64,000 bases of DNA from Granulicella sp. (lineage in GTDB: Bacteria; Acidobacteriota; Terriglobia; Terriglobales; Acidobacteriaceae): the NCBI GenBank assembly GCA_025357875.1, contig JANYLK010000218.1:88127-152126 (forward strand), written 5' to 3'. Shown here piece by piece: positions 20,248-31,257 of the stretch. The notes beneath the pieces are model-generated. The model searched no databases, had not been told where the DNA came from, and saw only the letters and a program-made list of their open reading frames with translations. A program made the translations under genes and the position numbers. How positions within the stretch are numbered: position 1 is the stretch's first letter; every line of letters begins with the position of its first letter.

Positions 20248-23200
20248 TTAATCCGAAGCAGTTGGAATGGCAGCGTCATCGGGATGGTAGGTATCCCGCT
20301 CCCGCCCCATCACCCGAAGGCGCAGGCGATCCAGGGCGAGATAGACGACGGGAGTGGTGTAGAGGGTAAGCAACTGGCTTACGACGAGGCCGCCCACAAT
20401 TGTGATGCCAAGCGGACGGCGGAGTTCAGAGCCGGTGCCGGTCCCGAATGCGAGCGGAAGAGCTCCGAAGAGGGCTGCCATCGTGGTCATCATGATGGGC
20501 CTGAAGCGCAGCATACAGGCCTGGAAGATGGCGTCTTCCGTGCTCATGCCTCCTTCCCGCTCGGCCTGTAGCGCAAAATCGATCATCATAATGGCATTTT
20601 TCTTGACGATGCCGATGAGCAATACGATACCGATGATCGAGATAACATTCAGGTCCTGCTTGAACATCATCAGTGCAAGCATGGCGCCGACGCTCGCGGA
20701 GGGCAGTGTGGAGATGATCGTAAGGGGATGTACAAGGCTTTCATAGAGAATCCCCAACACGATATAAACCGCAAACAGCGCTGTTATTATCAGGATCCAC
20801 TCGTTGGCCAGCGACTGCTGATAGGCCTGGAGTGTGCCGGCAAAGAATCCGCGGACTGTGGATGGAATGCCTAGTTCCTGCTGCATCTGATCGATGGCCA
20901 GGGTCGCGTCACTCAAGGGATATCCAGTCGCCAGGTTGAACGACACGGTGACGGATGGAAACAAGCCGGTGTGGTTCAGCGACAGGGGCGTCGTGCTCGA
21001 CTGGACCTTGGCCATGGATAAAAGTGGGGTATTGCCGGTGACGGTTGAATTATTTGTAGATGTGTGAAGGTATATATCTTTTAGTCCTGCGGGAGTTGCC
21101 CAGTATTGAGGCGCTACTTCAAGGATGACGTAATACTGATTCAATTGCGTATAGATCAGCGAAACCTGTGACTGGCCGAAGTTGGCGTATAGAGTGGAGT
21201 CGAGTGAACTGACGGTTTGGCCAAGCCTCGCAGCGGTGATCCGATCGAACGTTATAAGCTGGTCGAGGCCACCGTTCTGCTGATCGGAGCTGACGTCCAG
21301 GAGGCCGGGAAGCTTCTTCATGGCCGCCAGCAATTTCGGGCCCCATGTCTGGAGGTCATTCACGTTGTCGGCCTGAATCGTGTACTGATACTGGGCGTTG
21401 CCTCCCCGCCCTCCGATGCGAAGATCCTGCGATGCCTGTAGGAAGGTGGATGCCCCTGTAATCTGGCCCAATTTTGGCCGCAGTCGATCAATTACTTCAG
21501 CGGCGCTCACCTTCCGCTCATTCAGCGGCTTAAGGTTCACAAAGATATTTCCTGTGTTCGTGGCGCCCCCACCCCCGGTAAATCCAATGACATTCCGTAC
21601 GGCCGGATCGTTCCTGATTACACTCTGGGCTTGTAGCAGCGCTGCATTCATCTCGGGAAACGATGCATCCTCGGGCCCGCGCAACGCACCGTTCAACTGG
21701 CCTACGTCCTGCTGCGGAAAAAAGCCCTTCGGAATTTTTATCGCCGTGGCCACGTTGAGCGCAATCGTCAGCAACAGTACGGTGAGGATCAGGCCAGGAT
21801 TATCCAGAGCCCAGTGCAGGCTCCTACGATACAAGTTCAGCACCAAATCAAAAAATCGCTCTGACAGCATGTAAGCACTGCCATGCGTCTTGCTGCGTTC
21901 ACTCTTCAGCAAATAGGCGCACATCATCGGGGTTGTGGAAAGCGAGATCATCATTGAGACGATGATCGCGGCGGAAAGTGTCACTGCGAATTCGCGGAAC
22001 AATCGTCCCACGATCCCGCCCATCAGGAGAAGAGGAAGAAAGACCGATATCAGGGAGATACTGATTGTAACTACCGTGAAACCAATTTCACGTGCTCCTT
22101 TCAGCGAGGCAGCGAAAGGTTCTATGCCGTCTTCTATGTGACGAGAGATGTTTTCCATCACCACGATTGCATCGTCGACTACGAACCCCGTGCAGATAGT
22201 CAGCGCCATCAGCGACAAGTTGTCCAGCGTGTACCCAAATAAGTACATCACTGCGAAGGTACCGATCAGTGAGGTAGGCACGGCGACTGCTGGAATTAAT
22301 GTAGCTCGTGGGTTTCGCAGGAAAATGAATACAACGAATATTACTAGTGCGACCGAGACTAAAAGTGTGTATTCCACGGTGCGCACGGATGCTTTGATGG
22401 TTGTCGTGCGATCCATCACCACGGTGAGATCAATTCCTTGAGGGATCGAGGACTTTAGCGACGGGATCTGGGCGTAGATCCGACTGACGGTATTGATGAT
22501 GTTCGCGCCGGGCTGGCGAGAGATGATCAGGAGTACGGCGCGCTTGCCGTTCAGATACCCGCCTGTGCGTACGTTCTGTACGGAATCGATCACATCCGCC
22601 ACATCGGACAGACGCACCGTAGCGCCATTCCTATATCCCACGATCAACGGCTGGTAGTCTTCAGCTTTAGAGATTTGGCCGTTCACCACAATATCGGCAC
22701 TGGTATTTCCGTTGCTTATCCGACCGCGGGCCAAGTTGGAGTTTTGTAGGCTCAAGACCGACCGGAGGCTTGCCATGGTAAGGCCGTAGCTCGCCAGTTT
22801 GGTGGGATTGACCTCAACCCGAACTGAGGGCAGCGCTCCGCCGCCTACATTTACCTGGCCGACTCCGGAAATCTGTGAGATCTTTTGCTGCATCACCGTC
22901 GAGGCTGCGTCGTACATCTTGTCCGGCCCGTAGATGTCAGAGGTCAGGCCAAGAATCATGATCGGAGCATCGCCAGGATTTACTTTGCGATAGGTCGGAT
23001 TCCCGGGAAGATTTGCTGGCAGATATGTGCGTGCTGCATTGATCGCCGCCTCTACATCTCGGGCGGCTCCATCGATATCCCGGCTGAGATCGAACTGGAT
23101 CGTGATCCCGGTTGAGCCTAGCCCACTGGATGACGTCATCTCAGTGACTCCCGCTATGTGCCCCAACTGCCGCTCAAGAGGCGTGGCGACGGAAGAGGCC

Positions 23201-23376
23201 ATGATCTCGGCACTTGCGCCAGGGAGACCAGCGTTGACCGAAATCGTCGGAAAATCTACCTGTGGCAGGGGTGAGACGGGAAGCACCTGAAACGCAATAC
23301 CCCCCACAATCGCAATCGCGACGGTCAGCAGCGTTGTCGCTACCGGCCTGTGGATGAATGGTGCGGAGATATTCAC
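20248..23376 (-). CDS. RND multidrug efflux inner-membrane permease (MdtC-like)
   Basis: MNISAPFIHRPVATTLLTVAIAIVGGIAFQVLPVSPLPQVDFPTISV...; canonical RND motifs over 1042 aa. Confidence 0.95.
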   Translation of the reverse strand: MNISAPFIHRPVATTLLTVAIAIVGGIAFQVLPVSPLPQVDFPTISVNAGLPGASAEIMASSVATPLERQLGHIAGVTEMTSSSGLGSTGITIQFDLSRDIDGAARDVEAAINAARTYLPANLPGNPTYRKVNPGDAPIMILGLTSDIYGPDKMYDAASTVMQQKISQISGVGQVNVGGGALPSVRVEVNPTKLASYGLTMASLRSVLSLQNSNLARGRISNGNTSADIVVNGQISKAEDYQPLIVGYRNGATVRLSDVADVIDSVQNVRTGGYLNGKRAVLLIISRQPGANIINTVSRIYAQIPSLKSSIPQGIDLTVVMDRTTTIKASVRTVEYTLLVSVALVIFVVFIFLRNPRATLIPAVAVPTSLIGTFAVMYLFGYTLDNLSLMALTICTGFVVDDAIVVMENISRHIEDGIEPFAASLKGAREIGFTVVTISISLISVFLPLLLMGGIVGRLFREFAVTLSAAIIVSMMISLSTTPMMCAYLLKSERSKTHGSAYMLSERFFDLVLNLYRRSLHWALDNPGLILTVLLLTIALNVATAIKIPKGFFPQQDVGQLNGALRGPEDASFPEMNAALLQAQSVIRNDPAVRNVIGFTGGGGATNTGNIFVNLKPLNERKVSAAEVIDRLRPKLGQITGASTFLQASQDLRIGGRGGNAQYQYTIQADNVNDLQTWGPKLLAAMKKLPGLLDVSSDQQNGGLDQLITFDRITAARLGQTVSSLDSTLYANFGQSQVSLIYTQLNQYYVILEVAPQYWATPAGLKDIYLHTSTNNSTVTGNTPLLSMAKVQSSTTPLSLNHTGLFPSVTVSFNLATGYPLSDATLAIDQMQQELGIPSTVRGFFAGTLQAYQQSLANEWILIITALFAVYIVLGILYESLVHPLTIISTLPSASVGAMLALMMFKQDLNVISIIGIVLLIGIVKKNAIMMIDFALQAEREGGMSTEDAIFQACMLRFRPIMMTTMAALFGALPLAFGTGTGSELRRPLGITIVGGLVVSQLLTLYTTPVVYLALDRLRLRVMGRERDTYHPDDAAIPTASD

Positions 23377-26300
23377 GACTGACCCGCAAATGCTGGATCG
23401 TTATCGGCAACCTTCCGTCCCGACTTGCGCGAGAAGCGGTGCGCCAAGTTGTCGAAGAAGATATAAATAACCGGCGTCGTATAGAGAGTCAGAACCTGGC
23501 TGACTATGAGACCACCAACGATGGTGATGCCGAGCGGCCTGCGCAGTTCCGAACCAATGCCACTTCCAAACGCAAGAGGAATGCCTCCGAGAAGCGCGGC
23601 CATCGTTGTCATCATGATTGGACGGAAACGAATGAGACAGGCATCGTAAATTGCCTCAGTCGAGTTCTTGCCCTGATTTCGCTCGGCATCGAGGGCGAAG
23701 TCCACCATCATGATGCCATTCTTTTTGACGATGCCGATCAGCAAGACGATGCCGATGATTGCCACGATGCTCAGGTCCTGATGAAACAGGAGGAGTGCAA
23801 GAAATGCGCCCACGCCTGCCGAAGGAAGCGTTGAAAGAATCGTGATGGGATGGATGAAGCTTTCGTACAGAACACCCAGCACGATGTATACCGTGACCAA
23901 CGCAGCCAGAATCAGGAGAGGCTCGTTGGACAACGAATTCCGGAAGGATGCCGCTGTACCTTGAAAATCGGCTTCGAGGCTGGGTGGCATGTTCATGTCC
24001 TTTTGCAGCTTGTCAATCCTGGCAATGGCGCTGCCGAGCGAAGCGTTAGGAGCCAGATTGAACGACACAGTTATGGAAGGAAATTGTCCTTGGTGAGTAA
24101 TAGAAAGCGGCTCGGTCGTCGTCTCGAAATGTGAGAACGCGCTGAGCGGAATGGCACGCCTTGGCGTTGAATTTGCTGCACCGGCGGAATTCGCACCACC
24201 CACCGACGACGTTGTGCCTGGGGCGAGTACGCGGCTTGGGGATGTCAGCGTGTTCGCTGTCGGAGTATACAGCGCGGACGCCGAGAGGGCATTCGATCCA
24301 GCCGAGGTGGAACCGTTTCCAGACGATGTGGAAGATCCTGCTCCTGTTGTACCCGTAGCTGCATTTGCCTGAATGTAGATGTGATCCAACATGTCGGGAT
24401 CGAGTTGAAACTGCGGCTGAGCCTCCAAGATTACGTGGTACTGATTTAATTGCGTATACATGGTGTTGATCTGCCGCTGACCGAACGCATCGTAAAGCGT
24501 ATTGTCGATGGTCGTCGGAGCAATACCCAGTCTGGAAGCGGTCGCTCGGTCGATTACCAGCGATACCGCAAGCCCACCAGCCTGTTGGTCGGTTGCAACA
24601 TCTTCCAGTTCCGGCAAACCCTTCAGCTTTTCGACAAACTTATTCGCCCAGAGATCCAGTTCATTTTGGTCCGGGTCTTCCAGCGTGTACTGATACTGGG
24701 TACGGCTGACGCGATCGTCGACGGTGATGTTCTGCACCGGTTGCATGAAAAGCTGTATCCCCTCGACCTTGTCAAGTTTTGGCCCAAGTCGGCGAATCAC
24801 ATTGGCTGCACTCAAATCGCGCTGATTGAGCGGCTTCAGATTGATCGATATTCTGCCGCTGTTAGTAGTGGTATTCGTTCCATCCGCTCCGATGAACGAT
24901 GACAAGCTCTCGACGGCTGGATCTTCAAGAATGATCTTTGCCACCTCCTGCTGCTTCGCCATCATCCCTTTTGAGCCAATAGTTTGCGGAGCCTGAGTGA
25001 TGCCCTGGATGACCCCCGTATCCTGTAGCGGGAAGAATCCTTTGGGGATCACGGTGTAGAGAAATATTGTCAAAAGCAGCGTTGCTACGGCGACAAGCAG
25101 TGTGATCGTCTGAAATCGGAGGACGAACTTAAGGGTCCGTCCATAAAACGCAATCATCGATTCGAAAGCACGCTCGGAAGCTTTGAAGAGGCGACCCTGC
25201 TGCGCTTCGGGATTATGCTTTAGAATTCTCGACGCCATCATCGGCGTCAGCGTCAGAGAGACGACTGCGGAGATAACAATCGTGACTGCCAGCGTTACTG
25301 CAAACTCGCGGAAGAGGCGGCCGACCACATCACCCATGAACAGCAGAGGAATTAGCACAGCAACCAGGGATACAGTCAACGAAACGATGGTGAAGCCGAT
25401 CTGTTCAGCGCCCTTGAGCGCCGCCTGCATCGGTGAGTCCCCTTCCTCAAGGTAGCGGGAGATGTTTTCCACCATAACGATGGCATCGTCTACGACGAAT
25501 CCGGTCGAAATGGTCAACGCCATCAGCGACAGGTTATCGAGGCTGTAACCGAGCGCGTACATTGCTCCGAACGTGCCGACAAGGGACAGGGGCACCGCCA
25601 CGCTGGGAATTATCGTGGCATACAGACTCCGCAGAAAGAGGAAGATTACCATTACGACAAGGGCAACCGTCAAAAGCAATTCGAACTCAACGTCGTCGAC
25701 CGACGCTTGAATTGAAGTAGTCAAATCGGTGAGTGTTGTGACCTTGACCCCTTGAGGTAGGTTTACTTCAAGTTGTGGCAATAGCCGCTTGATACTGTTG
25801 ACGACGGTGATGGTATTTCCGCCAGGCTGCCGCTGCACATTGAGGATGATGGCTGGTGTCTGGTTCATCCAGGCCGCTTGGGTGTTATTTTCAACGCCGT
25901 CGACGATGGTGGCGACATCAGTCAGCATCACCGGCGCGCCATTCCGGAAAGCAACGACTACCTTTTTGTAATCCTGAGTCGTGACCAGCTGGTCGTTGGA
26001 GTCGATTTGATAATCCTGATGCGGGCCGTCGAAACTTCCTTTGGCAGCATTGACACTGGAACTGCTGACCGCCGTCCGCAGATTCTCCAGATCGATGCCG
26101 TACGAGGACAGTGCCGTTGGATTCGCCTGGATGCGGACGGCCGGCTTTTGCCCGCCGCTGATGCTTACCAGGCCCACGCCGCTCAACTGCGATATCTTCG
26201 GTGCCAGTCGCGTATCAACCAAGTCTTCGACCTGGGAAAGCGGTGTGGTGTCGGAGGTGATTGCCAACGTAAGCACGGGAGCATCGGCGGGATTTGTCTT

Positions 26301-26690
26301 GCTGTAGATTGGCGGCGAAGGAAGATTTGCAGGCAGAAAGCTCTGCGAAGCATTGATCGCCGACTGAACCTCCTGCTCGGCTATGTCGATATCCAAATTC
26401 AGATTGAACTGCAGAACGATGACCGAATTACCGGCCGAACTGGTCGACGTCATCTGGCTCAGACCCTGTAACTGACCGCACTGGCGCTCAAGCGGAGCGG
26501 TCACGGTCGTCGCCATTACCTCGGGGCTGGCTCCTGGGTAAAAGGTAAGTATCTGAATGGTCGGGTAATCAACCTCGGGCAGTGCTGAGACCGGGAGTTG
26601 CTTATAGGCAACGATACCGATCAACATGATCGCCGCCATTAGCAAAGACGTCGCAACCGGCCGAAGGATGAAGGGGCGTGACGGGCTCAA
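23373..26690 (-). CDS. RND multidrug efflux inner-membrane permease (MdtB-like)
   Basis: MSPSRPFILRPVATSLLMAAIMLIGIVAYKQLPVSALPEVDYPTIQ...; ATGA overlap with the downstream RND gene. Confidence 0.95.
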   Translation of the reverse strand: MSPSRPFILRPVATSLLMAAIMLIGIVAYKQLPVSALPEVDYPTIQILTFYPGASPEVMATTVTAPLERQCGQLQGLSQMTSTSSAGNSVIVLQFNLNLDIDIAEQEVQSAINASQSFLPANLPSPPIYSKTNPADAPVLTLAITSDTTPLSQVEDLVDTRLAPKISQLSGVGLVSISGGQKPAVRIQANPTALSSYGIDLENLRTAVSSSSVNAAKGSFDGPHQDYQIDSNDQLVTTQDYKKVVVAFRNGAPVMLTDVATIVDGVENNTQAAWMNQTPAIILNVQRQPGGNTITVVNSIKRLLPQLEVNLPQGVKVTTLTDLTTSIQASVDDVEFELLLTVALVVMVIFLFLRSLYATIIPSVAVPLSLVGTFGAMYALGYSLDNLSLMALTISTGFVVDDAIVMVENISRYLEEGDSPMQAALKGAEQIGFTIVSLTVSLVAVLIPLLFMGDVVGRLFREFAVTLAVTIVISAVVSLTLTPMMASRILKHNPEAQQGRLFKASERAFESMIAFYGRTLKFVLRFQTITLLVAVATLLLTIFLYTVIPKGFFPLQDTGVIQGITQAPQTIGSKGMMAKQQEVAKIILEDPAVESLSSFIGADGTNTTTNSGRISINLKPLNQRDLSAANVIRRLGPKLDKVEGIQLFMQPVQNITVDDRVSRTQYQYTLEDPDQNELDLWANKFVEKLKGLPELEDVATDQQAGGLAVSLVIDRATASRLGIAPTTIDNTLYDAFGQRQINTMYTQLNQYHVILEAQPQFQLDPDMLDHIYIQANAATGTTGAGSSTSSGNGSTSAGSNALSASALYTPTANTLTSPSRVLAPGTTSSVGGANSAGAANSTPRRAIPLSAFSHFETTTEPLSITHQGQFPSITVSFNLAPNASLGSAIARIDKLQKDMNMPPSLEADFQGTAASFRNSLSNEPLLILAALVTVYIVLGVLYESFIHPITILSTLPSAGVGAFLALLLFHQDLSIVAIIGIVLLIGIVKKNGIMMVDFALDAERNQGKNSTEAIYDACLIRFRPIMMTTMAALLGGIPLAFGSGIGSELRRPLGITIVGGLIVSQVLTLYTTPVIYIFFDNLAHRFSRKSGRKVADNDPAFAGQS

Positions 26691-27937
26691 GGAGCGTTAC
26701 TCCCACTGGAGTTGGCCGCAGTTTGCCTATTGTGAATCGCGACGGCGGCGCCATCCTGTAGTTTGTCAAAGCTGCTTGTTGCCAGCACATCTCCCGGATT
26801 GATGCGCTCAACCTGAGCCCTCTGGCCATCGATCACACCCTCGGTAATGGGCCTCATGTGCGCCTTATTATTGGCGAGAACATATACAAACGCGGCTTGA
26901 CCGTTATGTTGTATTGCAGCGGTTGGGATCAGGGTCGCGCCAAACAGCGTCTTCACCAATAGACGCGCGTTCACAAACTGATTGGGAAACAGCGATGAGT
27001 CCTTGTTCGCGAAAGACGCTCGCGCCTTCACCGTGCCTGTAGTCGTGTCGATCTGGTTGTCCAGGGTCAACAGGGTGCCCTTAGCCAGTTGCTTCAGATC
27101 GGTTCGATCGAAGGCATCCACTTCAAGCTTCGCCCTTTGCTGTAACCGCGGCTGGATTTGCCCGAGACTATCTTCGGCAATGGTGAAGACCACGGTAATT
27201 GGCTGGATCTGCGTGACCACGGCAAGAACCGTTGTCCCATTCGCCTGGACGACGTTGCCCGGATCAACGAGGCGCAAACCTATGCGGCCGGGAATAGGAG
27301 ATGCGATGTGGCAAAAGTCGACCTGAATCTGGTCATACTGCACAGTACCCTCGTCATTGTGTACCGTTCCTTGATCCTGCTGGACCAGCTTTTCCTGATC
27401 GTCGAGAGTCTGTTTGGGGATAGCGTTTCTTGCCCATGCCGCTTGATATCGGGCAAGGTTCATTTTTGCCTGGTCCAGCAGGCCTTGATCCCGCTCCAGA
27501 ATGCCCTGAGCCTGGGCGAGAGTCGCTCTATACGGACGCGAATCTATCTCAATCAGGGGATCACCCTTGCGTACGAGTTGACCTTCCTTGAAGTGAACGG
27601 CGGTCACAATGCCGTTGACCTGGCTTGTAATTGAGGACGTATAGACGGGCGTCACGGTCCCAATAGCGTCAATATAGACGCCGATGTCTCCCTGCTGCGC
27701 GGTCGTCGAAGTAACAGCAACCGCTCCTCCTGCCGCATTTCGGCGGCCCGGCCCTTGTGCAGGAGCGGCCTCATGATGGCGCAGAACGAGAAAAAATCCC
27801 GCCGCGAAGAAAGCTAACAGCGAAATCCATACCACAGCCCGAACACCATTGCGGCGAGTGGGTTTTTGTGGATCAGTCGAGGCAGGAAGTTGATGATCGG
27901 GATTGACGATCGGGGGCTGATTTGAATCCGATTGCAA
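26687..27937 (-). CDS. RND efflux membrane-fusion protein (MdtA-like)
   Basis: YIDAIGTVTPVYTSSITSQVNGIVTAVHFKEGQLVRKGDPLIEIDSRPYRATLAQAQGIL. Confidence 0.94.
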   Translation of the reverse strand: MQSDSNQPPIVNPDHQLPASTDPQKPTRRNGVRAVVWISLLAFFAAGFFLVLRHHEAAPAQGPGRRNAAGGAVAVTSTTAQQGDIGVYIDAIGTVTPVYTSSITSQVNGIVTAVHFKEGQLVRKGDPLIEIDSRPYRATLAQAQGILERDQGLLDQAKMNLARYQAAWARNAIPKQTLDDQEKLVQQDQGTVHNDEGTVQYDQIQVDFCHIASPIPGRIGLRLVDPGNVVQANGTTVLAVVTQIQPITVVFTIAEDSLGQIQPRLQQRAKLEVDAFDRTDLKQLAKGTLLTLDNQIDTTTGTVKARASFANKDSSLFPNQFVNARLLVKTLFGATLIPTAAIQHNGQAAFVYVLANNKAHMRPITEGVIDGQRAQVERINPGDVLATSSFDKLQDGAAVAIHNRQTAANSSGSNAP

Positions 27938-28260
27938 TGCATTCTCCAGTCAAAGCACGTGAGACCGCGCTGCCCCACAACACTTGCAGCTTACGGAGAT
28001 TGACGGATCAACCCCGTCGTTTAGTTTCAGGCCTGCTACGGCATTCTGAATAGACGGATACAGAAACATATACTTTCATCCCAGTTTATCTCAGCGCAAG
28101 ACGCTTTGATCATGGCGAATTGGATGTCATGAAATACGCCTTCTTTACTCGATCTGCTGTCGTTAACGCAAACTTTCACGAAGCTACAACACTCTGCGCA
28201 ATGTTCACAAACTCTTCTCAAGGTTTTCAATCCGTGTTCACCCTGGTGGGACGCATAGCG

Positions 28261-29448
28261 TCAGAGATCTCGCTTTGCATGGTCGCGGAGCTCATTCAGG
28301 GGGTAGAAGGTGCCACGCCAAGCGACGCCGCCACGGAGCATAGTGGCCACCATCGATCGCAGCATAGAATATGCCAATACAACCGCACCAACCGGAAAAG
28401 AAATCGCGTAAAGCGGCGAGATCTGGCTGGAACGACCGGAGAGTATATACAGACCGAAGACTGAGCCTAAAGCGATCAATTCAGGAATAAGTGTCAGACG
28501 CATCGCCAGAAAGCCGATCGGAGCTACGCAGAAGACCACCATCCCCACGGCCCCCGCAAGCAGCATTTCCGGCCGGAATCGGAAGACAGCAAAGAGATTC
28601 TTGGTCATGCCGATAACGATGCCTAGAGCGCCGGCTGCCCAGTGAACGCTAACCATTCCCGGAGCGGTTGCGACTCGCTGGCGAAGACCCACGCGCTTCA
28701 CCCTGCGACCGAGAGCCAGGTCTTCGAGGATCTCCATTGGAGCTACCTCAAAGCCGCCGAGTTGCTGATATGCGGACGTGCGAATCAAGTTGAAGGCGCC
28801 TACACCGATCGCGTCACGCTTGGCTGCAGGGTCAGCGACGCGCCACAGTCGAACCGCCCAAAGGCTCATCACCTGTAGATAGGCCAGAATTATCCCTTCG
28901 CCGACAGTCTTGACGATGGTGGTCGGCAGCAAGACAAAATGATCGGCGTTGGCGCTCACAGCGTTGGCAAGTGAGCGACGGATCGCGTCAGACCGGAAGA
29001 TAATATCGGCATCTGTGAAGAGCAGGTAATCAGGATTGTGGTCAGCGATCGCGGCGCGGGCAGCAACCGACATCGCATGTGTCTTGCCCAGCCAGTTTGC
29101 CGGGAGTTCGGAGATGCTGATGACCTCGAGACAATTGCTGTTTTCACGGGCGAGTCTGCCCATAAGAGCGCCCGTCTGGTCGGTGGAGCGATCGTCCACA
29201 GCAACGATGCGGAGTTGCGCGTAGTCCTGCGCTAGCAAAGACTGTAGGCATCCAGACACGTTTGCGGCCTCGTTGCGAGCCGGAACGATCACGATGACGG
29301 ACGGACTGCCCGCCGGTGAAACGTCATACCTAGGTGCCAGCAGATTGGGAATGGTGGCAAGGCCTCGCGCGGCTTCTACCAGCTTTGACAGCCAGGCGAG
29401 CGCGACAAGCCAAGCGCAAACGATGAGGACCGGATGAAGAAGATGCAT
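28261..29448 (-). CDS. Family 2 glycosyltransferase (hopanoid-associated HpnB-like)
   Basis: VIVIVPARNEAANVSGCLQSLLAQDYAQLRIVAVDDRSTDQT, WLGKTHAMSVAAR, FTDADIIF. Confidence 0.8.
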   Translation of the reverse strand: MHLLHPVLIVCAWLVALAWLSKLVEAARGLATIPNLLAPRYDVSPAGSPSVIVIVPARNEAANVSGCLQSLLAQDYAQLRIVAVDDRSTDQTGALMGRLARENSNCLEVISISELPANWLGKTHAMSVAARAAIADHNPDYLLFTDADIIFRSDAIRRSLANAVSANADHFVLLPTTIVKTVGEGIILAYLQVMSLWAVRLWRVADPAAKRDAIGVGAFNLIRTSAYQQLGGFEVAPMEILEDLALGRRVKRVGLRQRVATAPGMVSVHWAAGALGIVIGMTKNLFAVFRFRPEMLLAGAVGMVVFCVAPIGFLAMRLTLIPELIALGSVFGLYILSGRSSQISPLYAISFPVGAVVLAYSMLRSMVATMLRGGVAWRGTFYPLNELRDHAKRDL

Positions 29449-29486
29449 TGAGTTAGGTTCTCACTTCCGGCGGCTGCATGGGTAAT

Positions 29487-30779
29487 TCACGCGGGATCCA
29501 TGCCGGAAGGAAGGCTATGCTCATAGCGGCCTCCAATGAAAAGCAGGACGGCTGCGATGAGCATGGTTAGGAGTGTCAGTCCAAGGCCCGTCGAGAGCGT
29601 GGACCTGTCACTGACAATGCCGATCAACTTGGGCGAAGGCGTGTCGCCAAGCGCGTGGATCATGAGTATCTCGATGGCTATGGCAGAGGAGCGGATCGAT
29701 GCTGGAACCGCGTTGATGATCGCCGCATTGAGCGGTCCCATGCCGAGGAAGATCAGGAACATGGCAACCGCGAGTGCAGGTAGCATCGTCGCTCGCGGGC
29801 CAAAGAAGCACAAGACAGCAGGCGGAACAGTAAGTCCGGCAGACCAGGCTGATACCAGGAAAAGTGCGCGATGATTGGTGCGTAGCCAGCGCTGGGCGAT
29901 CCATCCCCCGATGGCTGTTCCGCCGAGTCCGCCGATCGCCGTGATGGCGCCGAGCGTGATGCCGACAGACGTGGGAGCGAAGCCACTGCGCTCCAGGAAA
30001 GACGGCATCCACGCGGAGATTCCACCCAGCGAGAACGTGACCATTGCCATGCCGAGCGTTGCGTACATGTAACGTGGATTGACGGCCAGTTTTGCGATCA
30101 TTCGCAGACTGTCGCGGACGGTTTGGCTGAAGCTGTGCGCGGATTCTTTGGGTTGCGCGTCAGGATGAGGATCGCTGGCGCCGCGCGCTGGTTCCTTCAA
30201 CAGAAACACCATCACGATCGCGATGGTCAGACCCGGAACCGCCGAGACGTAGAACGGCATACGCCAGCCGAACTTCGAGCCGATGATCTCCCCAATCAGG
30301 TAGCCGATCGCGGCACCAACAGGAATTGCTGTGTAGAAGATGGTGAGGATGCGATTGCGCTGGTCCTCGGGATAGAAGTCCGAGAGCAGGGCGGGTGCGT
30401 AGATTCCGAGCGATGCTTCGCCGATGCCAAGGATCGCATGCCGGAAGAGAAGCGAATTGAATACGTGGACTGTTCCGGTAAGGATGTTGACGGTGCTGAT
30501 GGCAACCGCGCAAATGATCAGGAGCGGCTTACGCGGGAGATGATCGCCGAGCCAGCCGGTGAACGGCGCGGACAGCATGTACGTTAGAAAAAACCAGAAA
30601 GTGATTGAACCGATCTGCGAATCGGAGACCCCAAACTCCTTCTTGACGAGTTCCTGAACGCCCGGAAGGATATAGCGATCGATGTAGTTGACCAAATTGA
30701 GCGCGGTGAGCAAAACGAGCGCGGTGGTCGCTCCGGCGACGGAGCGGAGCGGAAACCTGGGCTTGGTCGCGGCGGCCAT
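29487..30779 (-). CDS. MFS transporter
   Basis: 12-TM MFS: LNLVNYIDRYILPGVQELVKKEFGVSDSQIGSITFWFFLTYMLSAPFTGWLGDHLPRKPLLI. Confidence 0.9.
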   Translation of the reverse strand: MAAATKPRFPLRSVAGATTALVLLTALNLVNYIDRYILPGVQELVKKEFGVSDSQIGSITFWFFLTYMLSAPFTGWLGDHLPRKPLLIICAVAISTVNILTGTVHVFNSLLFRHAILGIGEASLGIYAPALLSDFYPEDQRNRILTIFYTAIPVGAAIGYLIGEIIGSKFGWRMPFYVSAVPGLTIAIVMVFLLKEPARGASDPHPDAQPKESAHSFSQTVRDSLRMIAKLAVNPRYMYATLGMAMVTFSLGGISAWMPSFLERSGFAPTSVGITLGAITAIGGLGGTAIGGWIAQRWLRTNHRALFLVSAWSAGLTVPPAVLCFFGPRATMLPALAVAMFLIFLGMGPLNAAIINAVPASIRSSAIAIEILMIHALGDTPSPKLIGIVSDRSTLSTGLGLTLLTMLIAAVLLFIGGRYEHSLPSGMDPA

Positions 30780-30814
30780 CTTTGGGCAGAATAGCAGGCT
30801 CCGTGACCGCCTGC

Positions 30815-31219
30815 CTAAGTAACGTCAGGCCGGGGATAGGTGGCTTCGACTATGGTCGAAATTCCGCCGCGCGGGCGAAAGTCGCCGACAACCTTTGCCC
30901 AGACTGGCTTGCAGGATTTGACTACATCGTCGAGAACTTGATTGACGATATTCTCCTGAAAAATGCCGAGGTTGCGATAGGTGAAGAGATATTCTTTTAG
31001 ACTTTTCAGCTCCATGCAGTGTTCGCGCGGCATGTAGCGGATCGTAAGGCGCCCAAAGTCGGGCAAACCTGTCTTCGGGCAGACCGAGGTAAATTCGGGA
31101 TCGTCGACGAGAATCTCGTATGCGCGAAACTGATTCGCCCAAGTGTCGATGGAAGGAAATTTTGTATCTAAACCTGCTGCGGCGTGGGTGTCGGTGTAGC
31201 CGGTTTTCTGGGTGGGCAT
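30815..31219 (-). CDS. queF: NADPH-dependent 7-cyano-7-deazaguanine reductase QueF
   Basis: EFTSVCPKTGLPDFGRLTIRYMPREHCMELKSLKEYLFTYRNLGIFQENIVNQVLDDVV. Confidence 0.95.
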   Translation of the reverse strand: MPTQKTGYTDTHAAAGLDTKFPSIDTWANQFRAYEILVDDPEFTSVCPKTGLPDFGRLTIRYMPREHCMELKSLKEYLFTYRNLGIFQENIVNQVLDDVVKSCKPVWAKVVGDFRPRGGISTIVEATYPRPDVT

Positions 31220-31257
31220 ATTGTTATCTTATCTTTCGCGCAGTTACAAGGCCAAAT

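Noticed and set aside
18684-27937. Two RND pumps in one operon as a novel system
   Set aside because: Paired RND genes with MFP and OMF are known (MdtABC type); only the loop insertion was kept as a finding.
28036-28464. Small ORFs in the efflux operon/glycosyltransferase gap
   Set aside because: No convincing SD, composition or motif; the 3' part overlaps the glycosyltransferase antisense.
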